Shown: positions 11,667-22,664 of the stretch, in pieces
Layout: every line of letters begins with the position of its first letter
Numbering within the stretch: the stretch's first letter is position 1
The notes under the pieces: generated by a model
Database searches by the model: none
Seen by the model: only the letters and a program-made list of their open reading frames with translations
Told to the model about the DNA's origin: nothing
Position numbers and translations under genes: made by a program
Assembly (NCBI GenBank): GCA_001579985.1
Contig: LRSR01007913.1
Coordinates: forward strand, 62,001-126,000
DNA: 64,000 nucleotides
From: Hypsibius dujardini
Lineage: Eukaryota; Tardigrada; Eutardigrada; Parachela; Hypsibiidae
Direction: 5' to 3'

Positions 11667-14600
11667 TCAATACAATTTGGCGCGCTTCTTTAGTTCGCTG
11701 CGTTTCCAGTCGGGCAAGCGGAAAAAGTCCGCTCGCGACATTCGCAGTGCGCGCACAAAGTCCTCCGGCGAGAGGTGCAGCTCCAGATGGTTGCGGTCCA
11801 CGTCTTCGGGGAACTTCCGGTTCGTCACCAAAAGTTGCTGAATCTGTGGGACAAATGCCAAGAGGTAAAAACGCGGAACTTAGAACGAGTTCGTTTGTCT
11901 GTCTGTTTGTTCTGTGTGTCTGTGTGTCTGTCTGTGGGTCTGTCTGTCTGTGTGTCTGTCTGCAGGATTACGACAGAGAGTAGAGATTTTTTGTGAAGTC
12001 CTCGAGCCAGACTAAAAGACCGCCGTACGTACTGGGTAGATCTTCCGTTCTTTCCGGGTAGAACCGGTATTCTCCACAGCCTCTAGGAAGTCCGCCTGAA
12101 AGTAGGGTTCCACGATTCGGCTGCGTACCAAGTGCGCGTCGAGGAATGCTCGGGCACTCCGTTCAGAGTAGAGAAAATCCGGTACTACAATTAAAAAAGC
12201 GAAATGTTTTCTCGTGCCAACAATTACTCGTGTTCAAGCGAAAATCCGAAGGGCTCAACGTTTTTTTCTGTTTACTTTTGGGTTTGTGGAAAATAGCCCG
12301 CAATAAAAAATGTTTTATAGATTATTGCTGTTTTGCAATTGAGCGAATCAAAGGATGAATAGACGCGTTCCTGATTTGATTCACAGGACATACTTACAGG
12401 TTGTGCTGGCAAAATCGCCGCTCTGCGTGCGGTGAATATCATCACTGACGAACGTGCCGTCCTCCTGCAACCCGAGAACCCATTGTCCACAATTTACATT
12501 ATCAGGAGAGGAACACATTTCGTGAAGGGAGTCTAATTTTGGTAAAGGAACAGACACTGATTCCGTGGTTGCGGAAAGCGAGACTTACAAATATCAAATC
12601 GGGAATTCCGGGACTTGAGCGTCCCAAGCCCTGTGGAAGGGTTGCCGATTTCGGCGTGGTTGCGGTCGACAATCCGTATCCCGGTCGCGGAACTGTACCA
12701 CGAAAAACAGCATTTTCAGTTTTGGTGACGAAACAGACACTCCAAAAAGGAGCAACAGAGAATAAATATTACACATGAACGGCTTGTGACTATTTTAACG
12801 TGTTTTCCTTCGTATTCACAAAACTTGCGGAACAGGTGTAGCAAAGCAGCACGAAATGTCGACCATACCCGGTAACACTAAAATGACTGCCTACTGCGCC
12901 CAAACATAATTTTTGTCTAAAGTTAATGTTCCATTTCTAAATCGTTAAAACCTGTAAAATATAGCAAACGAAATGATCTTTAGCTCGTAAATTATTGGTG
13001 AGGAATATCGGGAAATATTGGTACTCCTTATTCATCTGTTTCCTGGATGGAACCCAAGCTTCAACACGCCCGAAATATGCTAACAGGGGCAATTGCTTCA
13101 AAGACGAAAACCCAGAAAAAAAATTACTGGAAGTTCGCTTCGAAGACATTCCATTCCAAAAACCTTTTTGGTGAAATTGCGGTAACACTATCAATGTACC
13201 TCACACAACTTTTTGCTACGCTCCCAACCCGGTCAACCGTTTTAATTTCCGAAGGTTATACGCGCAAACTTTTTCGCCCAAAGTTAAGGCAACCTATTAC
13301 TATGGACACAATATTTTTAGCTTAAAAAAATTAAACTAAAAATGAGCAGTAACTAATTTTTAATTAAACCTAAACTCTACCATTATATAAATACAGTATA
13401 TATACAAAACTATACCATCGGCTTAGCTCTTTGGCTATGTCGTCAAAAAAATCATTCGAATCGGACATTTCGGAGATATTACAGATTCAGATTTACCGAG
13501 TTCAGCAATACTTCTGAAAAGATTTCAAAGAAAAAGGTTTTCCCAACTAGAAGAGGTCAAGCTAAAACCTTCTCGATTACTCTGGAAAGTCGCTTTTCTT
13601 AGCTTTCAAAAGTTGGATTGGGTCGGAGTGGTTTATTGCGTCCTTTGCTGAAAGCTGAATTCTCGATAAGATAATACTTAAGTCATCCAATTTATTGATC
13701 ATTCAATTCCTGGCGATTTATGCCTACATGCCTGTAGTTCGCTCTTCATTAAAAATCATAAAATTGCCCATTTTTTAAAAGACGATTGCCTGGAGTGAAT
13801 CAGTTGAAAACTTTTCGAACTTACTGCTATAACTGGGGAGGGTGCTGGCTCCCGAGGACGCAGACCGCCATTTCCCGCCCTGCGACGTCGGCGGCGTGAA
13901 CTCCCACTCCTCCCACGGTCGCGGTCTGTCATCCAACCGGGACGGTGCTAAAAACCGATACAAAATTCCTTTACATCAAGCCGAACGCATCATTATAAAC
14001 GTCACGGTCTCAGACCCATCAAACGTCATCCCATCCCAACCGAAAACACGATCACGCCCATTTAATATATTTATTAGGCAAATCTGACAGCCCTTAACAA
14101 CATTCTCCCATGGACATACAAGCAAACGCCGGCGATCCGTAACGCGGCGCGGTATGCGGTTCGCGGTTGGCGGACGCGGTGCGCGAGGCATTCCTCGGAT
14201 CGATACCCTGCCGCCACTTGCCCTGACGGTTCTTCGCGCGGGCCTCCACGTCGTGTAGAAAGACCTTCCCGATGCCGGTGGAAATTTTCTTGAGCTCCTG
14301 CGCCTCGCGTCGGGCGTGTTCGGCTTCGCGGGCCGCTTCCGCGGCTTTACCGGGGTCCACGATGACGTCATCCTCGTCGTCGTCTTGAACTGCCTGTGAC
14401 ATCTCCAGCTCCTCGGTGTCCGAGGTGGCTGCAGCGGCGCTGCTCTTCTTGGCGGACTCACTGTACCTGTGTAGTTCGTGAATGTATTATTAAACATTAT
14501 AGTTGCACATTAAAATCTGTAATTAATTGCCCCATTTTTAGATAAATAAATTTTGAAATAAATTTAATGACACATCAATTGGAGTAATTTGCAATGACGC

Positions 14601-17600
14601 CCTTTGAAGCATTTCTTGTAGAATTGAAAACAAATTGGCTTGCTTAAAAACTCACTAAAGATCAGTTCGACTCAATTGAATAGCAAAAATAATTAGAAAA
14701 TGTGTTATTAAAGATTGCGGTTGCACAATCAAATTTGTATTTATTGTGCTAATTTTAGTTTAATAAATTTAACCACAAATCAGTTCAATTAATTTGCGAT
14801 GATGCCCTTTAAAGCATCTCTTGTAGCATTAAAAACAAATTGGTTTGTTAAAAATTCCTCAAAGATTACAGTTCGACTCAATTAAATCGAGAAAATGGTT
14901 TCATCTGTGATCAAGGTCGTGAAACCACATAAATTGACTACGCAATACTAAGACTCGAGCAATTTAACTAAATGCATCTAATGACCGAAAACATTCCCCT
15001 GACATTAAATAAATAAATAAATAGAATGTAGCTCGGGTATTTAAAACTCAATCAAACATGTCTGGATAGTACGGTAGACTAATTTCAAAAAGCGTAATAT
15101 ATCTGCTAGTTTTGGTGTAAGTTTACATAACGGTATAATAAAGTATCTTTATTCATGAAACATTCTGAGGCAGCATTAAGTTTACCTGCAAAATTTCGTT
15201 ATGTATTCATATTTGCGACATAATACAGACATGCATCTAATATTTTATTTGAAATAAATTCGTGAAGGACTTTTGAAGATTTATGCCATTACTGACTATC
15301 AACATGATTAACAAGGAAAGGAGACCACTCTAGACGGCGAATTTCTTTATATCTGTTTGCTGTTACCGATGCACTGTTGCTTGGTCTCTTCGATTCCGTC
15401 AAGAAAATTGGCAGAAAACCAGAACTACTATTTTAAATTAAATAAAAACTGACTGTGGTAGTATATAGAGGGCGCTATCAATGTTACTGAAACATGTATT
15501 AATTGATTATTTGATTTTGAACGGACTAATTGATTGAATAAAGGCGCCCCTTATATACCACCACTAGTCAGTTTTTATTTATTTAAAATAGTAGTTCTCG
15601 TTTTCTGCCGATTTTCTCGATGGAATCGAAGAGACCAGGCAATAGTGCATCGGGAAAAGCAAACAGATATAAAGGAATTCGCCGTCCAGAGTGGTCTCAT
15701 TTCCTTGTAAGCCCCATGCAACTGTGACAGGCCGGACGTACCGTCGACGTCGTTCCGGATCGGTATACGGGTACGGAGGAGCGGGGAAATCGGGGCGCTC
15801 AATTTTGGGCTCTTCCGTCAGCGGAACGGGTCGCGCATCCGGGTAGGTGGAGAGGGTGATGGGCTCCTCGTTGTTCATGTGCGGAGACCGCGGCCTTCCG
15901 CCAACGTGGGCGGGAAAATATTGGCCGTTTTCACGGAGCTGGGTGACACATGCGTTCACCAGAAAGTCCATCCCGCGTCGCCGTCGGGGTATTTCGATTT
16001 TGACACCCTGACCATCTAAAGACATTAAAGAAAACAGCATTGTTTGATTGTATTTAAACCATATATTCGTATTAAACAAGCTCGAAAATCAGCTTTTTCT
16101 ATTAAACAAATTTTTTTATATTTTGTTTAAAGCCTCCAAAATAGGACTCAATATTTAAAAGCATGCATTTATTTAAAATCACTAAATACTAAATGTCTTT
16201 TTAATATTACAATATTTATTTGACATATTTTTATAAATGCTAAAAATATGGCTTGTCTTTTAAATAAAATAAGTTCTCTATTCAAATACCCTTTACCGGG
16301 AGATACAATTTATTTAATATTATATTTAAATTCAAACACTCTTTAACAACACTTGAGAAAATATTCCCCATCGTGTGGAATTAATTTTTTCCTGGAACAA
16401 TAGTATGTGTTGTTTTTACCGGGAGTGTGGTAGTTTGGAATTTTGGAAGGATTCGGGCCATGCGGGCCAAGGAGATATGTCGGCTGGTGATCGGCAGGGA
16501 GGTAGGTTTGCGTGTAGACCTTGCCCGGTTCGGCCCATTCCAGCGGACTGTGCGGTCGAGAAAGATGCTATAAAAACATACAAGAATGCCTTCAGAATCT
16601 CGGCCGGTGGGCAGAAGAAACAACGAATTGATATGTTGAAAAGAAAAGAAAAAATGTACTGCCGGTTCACGCGCGGTTAGGATTTATCTAAGAATTGCAA
16701 GAGACTGTAAGCACTTTCGTCAGTAGTAGTTTATTCGGTAGAGAGGTATAGGTTTTTCGTTGGGATCTCTCGTTCAAAACGGGGCGAAATCAGGCGCGGC
16801 GCGTCCTTATCAGAAGTGTTTGTTAAACCAGGCAAAGCGGGTACGTGAAAAGTGACAGAAGATAATAAATAACACAATTGAGAGGAAGATCCAAAAAAAG
16901 ATTCAGGCATTTGCTTTAGTGAAATAATATTAAAGGAATTGTTTCTCGCAAACAAATTCTTGAGACCCTTTCACTTAATGAGTATCGCATTTGAGATGAG
17001 TAATATTATTACTATTATTATCACGGTATTATCATTACTATTACAATAAATTTGTAAGATGGGAAACTGTTGGTTAATTCTTTGATAAAAAGTGAATCAG
17101 TGATCCCTTTAGGAATGGTTTTCGAGAACTGAGCCTGCGACTCATCATTATCTTCACTCAGATCTGGTTGCAGGTTCAGTCCATCTCTGATACTGTCGGC
17201 GTTCCCCTGTAAAAAATCTAAAAAACTAAAAATAAGAAACATGAAACGAAATATTTTGTCTCGCACACTCAAATTTGGACTTTCTGTAGGATTATTTTTT
17301 TTTGTCTCGACAACTAAAGAAAATGTCGCACTCGAAGTGTAATTTATTTATGGTCCACCGTAACTAAGCATGCAAACCTTTCTGGCGGAAGCCGGTGTGG
17401 AATAGCCGGAGGAGCTAGCCGCACTAAGGGGGCGCAGTGGCGACTAAAAACATAGGGCATGCAAACGTAAAGATTTCTGACGTGCTGCTGCAACGACACG
17501 ATTAAAGCTTACGCAAATAATAAAATCAATATGCCAAGCAGAGCACCCACACAAACAGGCATGCAACACTGAACCAGACCACGATCCCAGACATAGACAA

Positions 17601-18986
17601 ATCAGCTGTGTGAGTTTGATCCGCAACCAGCTACACCCCAAAGGCATCCTAGACACCACAACGTTACATAACTATCAATACCCAGGCTCCCTGTATAGTA
17701 TGAGAGTGAGAATACAAGGGGACTCCACTGTGTGGGGCTGCGCAGACTTTGTGTCCCGAGACATCGTGTCCCCAAAACTGTCCGTTTGACATTTTCTTCT
17801 CCAGAAATTGTGTCCATTCAGACATGGTGTTCATCCAGACAATGTGTCCTGTCGAAGCTCCCTTATTAAATAGTACAGTCTGCCTACAATTTGACAGTCA
17901 GTGCACAGCCAGAATGTCTGGGAACCGAATATCTGTGAGGACAGTATGTCCACGAGGGGAGTATCTCCACCTGGCCATAGTGTCTGTGAAAACAGAATGT
18001 CCAAGGCCAGAATACTTCGAGTGAGACACAGAAAAAGGACACAACGTCTGATGGACAGAGTGTCGAGGAAGATAACGTCGGCATGCCTTGTGTGGGGTAT
18101 ACTGTATGTGACAGGAATCACAAATCACGGAAGCAGCGTTCACGAGACAGCTTGCTACAGTTTTTTTTTTGCTACCCTCAGCTGAGATTTACAATGGGAA
18201 GGGAAAGTAATAGTGAACATATACGTACCGGAATGTGGGGAGAATGACGTCCGGAAGAGAGATGGTGATGGATGCTTTCTTCGGCTGCTGTCGCGGCTCG
18301 AGTTGACATCGAACCACCGCCGCCATTGTGTGGGGTACTACCACCACCGTGCTGCGAGGTGTGGTCGCCGCCGGTGTGATGCACGATTTGTTTCATGCTC
18401 TTTGGGTTGCTGTTCTCGTCCCCGTCCGCTTCGACAAAATGTTCTTCCACCATCTTGAAGCTCAGAGTTCTAAACAAGGGAGAAAAATATATTTTAACCC
18501 TGTATAAGACAAAGATATAACATTGAGGTCTAGTTATGTAGTTATTTTAATGAACTACACTACAAAAGCAAACATTGTTTCATCTGGACCTCACACAGGA
18601 AAATAATTATTATGCCTGAAACTTGAAATTATACGATGGTGCCCAATCGGACAGACATCACTTGGGTCAGCCGGATTTTTCTTCGATGTTACTCGACCAT
18701 CCAGCGAACCAGTGCGTAAGCAATGAATAGTCCTTGTGCCGTACTTTACTGCGAAAAGCATAGTCGATGACAACTAATTTGTAGAAAAACTTAATGAATT
18801 TTTTGTTGTACAGTAATAATTAAAATAACATTGTAATATAGTCGCACGACATACTACATATGAAGCAAAGGAATTGTTTTAGCCGTACCTTCGCGAACTG
18901 GGTGTAGTCGCGGTTTTGGTCACTGTTTCAACAATAGTCGTAGTAGAAGTCGTTTTTGTTGCTCCTAACGGACTCTCCTCTGGCAT
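11667..18986 (-). CDS. Unc-115/abLIM-like actin-binding protein, LIM-less form with villin headpiece
   Basis: Exons on the minus strand that join in phase: 18986-18889 (ATG), 18469-18229, 17443-17378; then 16547-16420, 16015-15742, 14466-14120, 13947-13825, 12692-12589, 12464-12398, 12184-12033 and 11843-11667 (stop). The link between 17378 and 16547 is unresolved by phase; an extra exon is needed (a candidate begins at 17215 with GNADSIRDG). The C-terminus is a villin headpiece (LLVTNRKFPEDVDRNHLEL, then LPDWKRSELKKRAKLY), which binds F-actin. Middle motifs match the abLIM/Unc-115 family: DFPAPPYPYTDPERRRRY, ISTGIGKV, IDPRNASRTASANREP. abLIM proteins link actin to signalling in axon guidance and muscle. 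No LIM zinc-binding domain (CxxC...HxxC) is seen upstream, and the first exon has its own ATG and TATA-like box. It may therefore be a short isoform or a LIM-less paralogue. Confidence 0.82.
11896..11965. repeat. TCTG/TGTC degenerate microsatellite in intron
   Basis: Tracts of TGTCTGTCTG with single-base variation between the last two exons of the Unc-115-like gene. Same motif class as the intronic arrays in the 44-61 kb genes. Confidence 0.6.
15312..15717. repeat. Large imperfect palindrome in an intron
   Basis: The left arm (about 15312-15474) and right arm (about 15544-15717) are reverse complements at roughly 90 percent identity over about 160 bases, with a 70-base spacer. The arms end near a GGGCGC motif on the spacer side and CAAGGAAA on the outer side. 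It lies in the intron between exons 16015-15742 and 14466-14120, starting just beyond the GTACGT donor at 15741. The right arm keeps an open frame on the minus strand, which makes the exon look longer than it is. Confidence 0.7.
17745..18110. repeat. Degenerate repeat of TGTCC/GGACA units
   Basis: Units close to CAGACAnnGTGTCC recur about every 20 bases from 17745, then switch to the opposite orientation (GGACAGTATGTCC) towards 18050. This gives strong internal self-complementarity. It sits in the intron 3' of the exon at 18469-18229 of the Unc-115-like gene. It resembles the inside of a small non-autonomous DNA element, but I cannot place its ends. Confidence 0.45.
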
Positions 18987-19123
18987 CTCGTTTCGACTGC
19001 TCCCGTGTGTGTTCCTTCCACCTCTCTTTCCACGCGCTAATTTTTCGCCTCAACACAAACCGCACACCACAGAGGCAGGAAGTGATGTAAGGAAAAGAAG
19101 TCTGGATGCGATGCCGCAACTTC

Positions 19124-19136
19124 CGTAAATATATAA
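19124..19136 (-). promoter_or_regulatory. TATA-like box upstream of the LIM-less Unc-115-like first exon
   Basis: ATTATATATTTAC in minus-strand reading, about 140 bases upstream of the ATG at 18986. It supports independent transcription starting here, but AT-rich matches are common and no initiator was verified. Confidence 0.3.
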
Positions 19137-19139
19137 TCC

Positions 19140-22100
19140 CCACACTTGAGGACCCCTCGTCCCTCTAACCCCTCATCCTGGTTGAATAATAATCAACTGT
19201 GGCAATATACCCGGGAAAAGCCGCTTCAGCTACGCTCCTCCGTAACAAAAAAGGCAAATGAAATTCCAGCAGAGAGAATAAATCCGACAGGAAGTTTGAT
19301 TGTTCAGTCAGCAGTCCAACACAAAATTCTGCAAGTAAAAGAAAATGCCCCGTTACGTTTTCCGTCCACAATAGTTGCCCAAAATACCTTAGACAGTCAG
19401 AAGAGACGTTGAATGAATTTCCCCGTTATAAATTTGCGACAGATTTTCGCGCTCTCCCCAATTACACGCGTCTTGTATTACTTACACCCAAACAGAGAGA
19501 GAGAGAGATCCCGTGTTTTTCGTCGCTGCGCTTTTAACACCCAAGTAAAACACAGCGAAAGCCGAGAGTGTCCCCTCTCATTTCATCTCATCCCAGACAG
19601 AGAGAGCGAGAGAGGTCGTGCGCCAGCTGGTCCCATACAAAACAGACAACCAACAACACACTGCACATAGCACACAGCGAACCTAACCAAATAAAAGCTC
19701 AGCGCCCCAATGCCTACACTACACTCGAGTCCAATTCTTTCCCCTTCTCTCCCTGTTTCCGAGCGCCACACTCTATCCGGTCGGTCTCCTCATATTTTCT
19801 GCCTGTGTATGTGTGTCTATGTGTATCCATTCTAAACAGGGGTTGGGTACCCCGACTCAGCCACGGGTCCTCTAGTATACTCTGTATACTTTGTGGCTGG
19901 GAAAGGGGATGAGAGACGAGAGACCGCGCGCGGCGCTTGACTCATTTAGTCAATATATATACCCCGTATATATGTATACCGTTTTTATCGGAAATCGATT
20001 ATTCCACGCGGGAAAACGGCCACCACACCAACAACTTTTTCCGGATAACGCGGGAACGCGATTAGACAGACAGACACACGAACGGACGGGAATGCGCTGT
20101 TTTAAACGAGAGCCAGTCACCGGGGTACAGCTGCTAGTTCGCGTGACTTACCCTACCTGCTATGGGACCTCCATATAGGAGGATGGATGATGGGGAGTCC
20201 TGTACTGCATTATTCACGGAATGTGATACCATTATTGTTTGCCTCGCAAAACGTTAAGCCGCATTCAGTCCCATTGAGGATATTCATGATGAATTTTTAA
20301 AGCCCTTTTTTGGGCAATTGTGTAGGGTCTTTTGTTGGAAAACAGAAGGTTCTTGTTTAGCCTAGTTTCGCAATAAAAGATATGGAACAGTAAATACGTT
20401 CAAGACTCATGCATCTGAAGGTTCTAGACACGAGGTGACAAATGCTCATAGTCGCAGCAACGACATGCACATATTAAATTAAACACAGACACAGACACAG
20501 ACACAGACACAGACACAGACACAGACACAGACACAGACACAGACACAGACACAGACACAGACACCATAAGAAGAGGCATCGTCATCATGTTGGGGCAGTT
20601 ATGAACAGCTGTCGAGATTGACGGTGTAATCGTGCCCCCTCCACAAAGTCAACTTACAACTTTACAAGTACTCCGCGAAATGACAATCCAATATATCCCA
20701 TAAAAAGCGCAAGTGAAAAATGATCGTGCTATGTAATCAAACACTCGCCTTCTTCTTACTTACACACACCAAAAACAGACCGCCCCAGACAAAGATCCTT
20801 ACATCTCTTCCCGTCAACCGGGGTGGCGCTGGGAATCCCCATAGTCCGTTATAAAGGCATCCCACTGCGTGCCGCCATCAATATTCAAACGCACACGAAT
20901 AAAGAGAGAGAGGGGGGTCAATAAAATAAACATTTATCCCTAATCAAACATTTTTTCTTCCTTGCATCCTTGCACCAACAGAGAAATATCTACTACAACC
21001 ATGCATCCTGTCAAAACTAGTTAGGAACTTAAGACGCAGATAGAGAGTCTCCCCTAAATTGGCCGACACGCGCCGAAGCGTGGGTCCTTCGCCTGCGCGC
21101 TCGTTCGTCGGCCCTTCCGGCGGAATGTACACGACGACGACGACGACGGTGGCGGCGACGTCGCACTACGTTGTGTATGTGTGTGTCTTAAAGTTGTCCG
21201 AAGCGACAGCCCTTCCCGTTCATCTCCACTCCTGTCCCTGTCTATCCCGCTATCAGCCTAATTGACTGACATGGAGACAATGTCGGTTTACCCGGGCTTC
21301 ATCGTGGCTCACAAGGCACTCGCCCAGAGAGAGAGATAGCAGGGTTCGCCACGCTGAGGCAGCACTGGTGCCGATCGGTATATAGACAGTAAAGAGTTCG
21401 TTTTTATGTGATATGACTCTGCTGCGAAAGTGAACTGTAATCGAAGGAAATTTTGGAGGCTGCTTGCTGCTGAACCCGGAACCGGGGAATAATGGCCATG
21501 GCTAAACAAATCTGGCAAAGACTGCACAGTGCTGTTATGCACAGTCCTTTAAATAAAGTTACATTGTTTATACCAGTATAGTCCAGCCCATTATTTTATA
21601 TACAAAGTGTATATTGAAATAATACCCACAAGGGGAAAGGGGAGGGGGAGGGGGTCTTGTAGCCTAAGCCGGAAACGATATCAGGATTATGGTCGTGTTT
21701 TTTGCCCCCCCCCCTCAAAACCAAAAAAAAATATCCCTAATATGCCAGTCCGTTCCAAATTCAATTCTGTGTGGAAAAGGGCCAAGAAAGATTCATGTCA
21801 TTGCCGAGTTCCATCAAAAGGGAATTGCTATTAAATAGGTTTTAGCCAGAAACAGGGGTAACATACTGCAAGTCTGCAATATTAACTATAATTACGATTG
21901 GCTGTAACTCTTTGGCCATGGAACTATTACAGTGCCTGTAGTTTCAAGCGAATAAACAATTTACTGGTACTTATTTAATTCTAATAGTTATACACAAATT
22001 TATGTAGTAATTGTCCAAATTCTCAATTTTAATTTTTTAACATTTAAATGATAATTTGTATACAACGATGCAACCATAGACTATGGACATAGACTCCACT

Positions 22101-22240
22101 GGAGCCTATGTTCGTCTTGATGTTTCAGTAAATGATTGTATAACATATATATTCCTAGTACATTGGTCTTCATCATAAATGTTAAAGATTAGTCTGTTTT
22201 GTATTGCTTTATGTACGGTCCAATAGATCCGAATGATAAA
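19140..22240. other. Intergenic stretch with low-complexity patches
   Basis: No gene that I can support. It has CA/GA-rich patches, a hexamer array at 20482-20564 and a CG-rich patch near 21060-21170 with a short ACG-repeat run. The CG-rich patch could be regulatory, but no promoter elements are clear. Confidence 0.45.
20482..20564. repeat. (ACAGAC)n hexamer microsatellite
   Basis: About 14 perfect tandem copies of a six-base unit, ACAGAC/CACAGA, with no spacers. Confidence 0.95.
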
Positions 22241-22249
22241 GGACAAGTA

Positions 22250-22662
22250 CGATACGCAACAATCGCGGGGGCCTTTTCGTTTATTGCTTAATTCAAAGCG
22301 TGGGAATTCAGTGAAGCGTGGAATGCCTTTAACGGGATCAAGATGGTCATGATATGAGCGTGAGGGATAATCCACCAAAGCCAGCGAGCTGAAACCAGCG
22401 CTTGAGTGTGAGAGGCCGTCACAAGTATGGTTGTAAGTAAGTATACGGTACCCTCGGTTGCCAAACGCCATCATCCCGCCGCGTTCGTTGATCGCGGAAG
22501 TGTATCCCATCATTCCCGGCACCAGAATTTTATATACCCGGAAGTTATAAAGGTTCGATCCCCATTTTAAGTTCACTCCCCTCTGCTGATCCCAATTGTT
22601 TCGACTAAAGTACTTTTTCGTGTAAATTCCCGACCGACGTTTGGGTGCGTAAAAATCCGGCT
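22250..22662 (-). CDS. Possible exon of an unidentified protein
   Basis: A minus-strand frame opens after an acceptor-like TTAG near 22662. It reads DFYAPKRRSGIYTKKYFSR, NNWDQQRGVNLKWG, NLYNFRVYKILVPGMMGY, INERGGMMAFGNRGYR, then Cys-poor sequence to about 22250. A GTACC donor-like site follows GNRG. The composition (basic residues, many aromatics, glycine) looks coding, and the frame stays open for over 130 codons. I find no start codon, signal peptide or partner exon nearby. The NWD and PGMMG spacing faintly recalls Ntn-type amidohydrolases, but there is no catalytic Cys in view. Function unknown; it may be a gene fragment. Confidence 0.3.
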
Positions 22663-22664
22663 AA

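Noticed and set aside
15579-15741. C-terminal extension of the Unc-115-like exon through the palindrome
   Set aside because: A good GTACGT donor at 15741 joins in phase to the next exon and yields the conserved PERRRRYS sequence, so the extension is intronic.
20482-20564. Regular array that could be taken for a CRISPR
   Set aside because: Perfect six-base tandem repeat with no spacers, in animal DNA.
22545-22565. GGTTCGATCCCC looking like a tRNA T-loop
   Set aside because: No five-base T-stem, no acceptor stem and no anticodon arm at the right distances.
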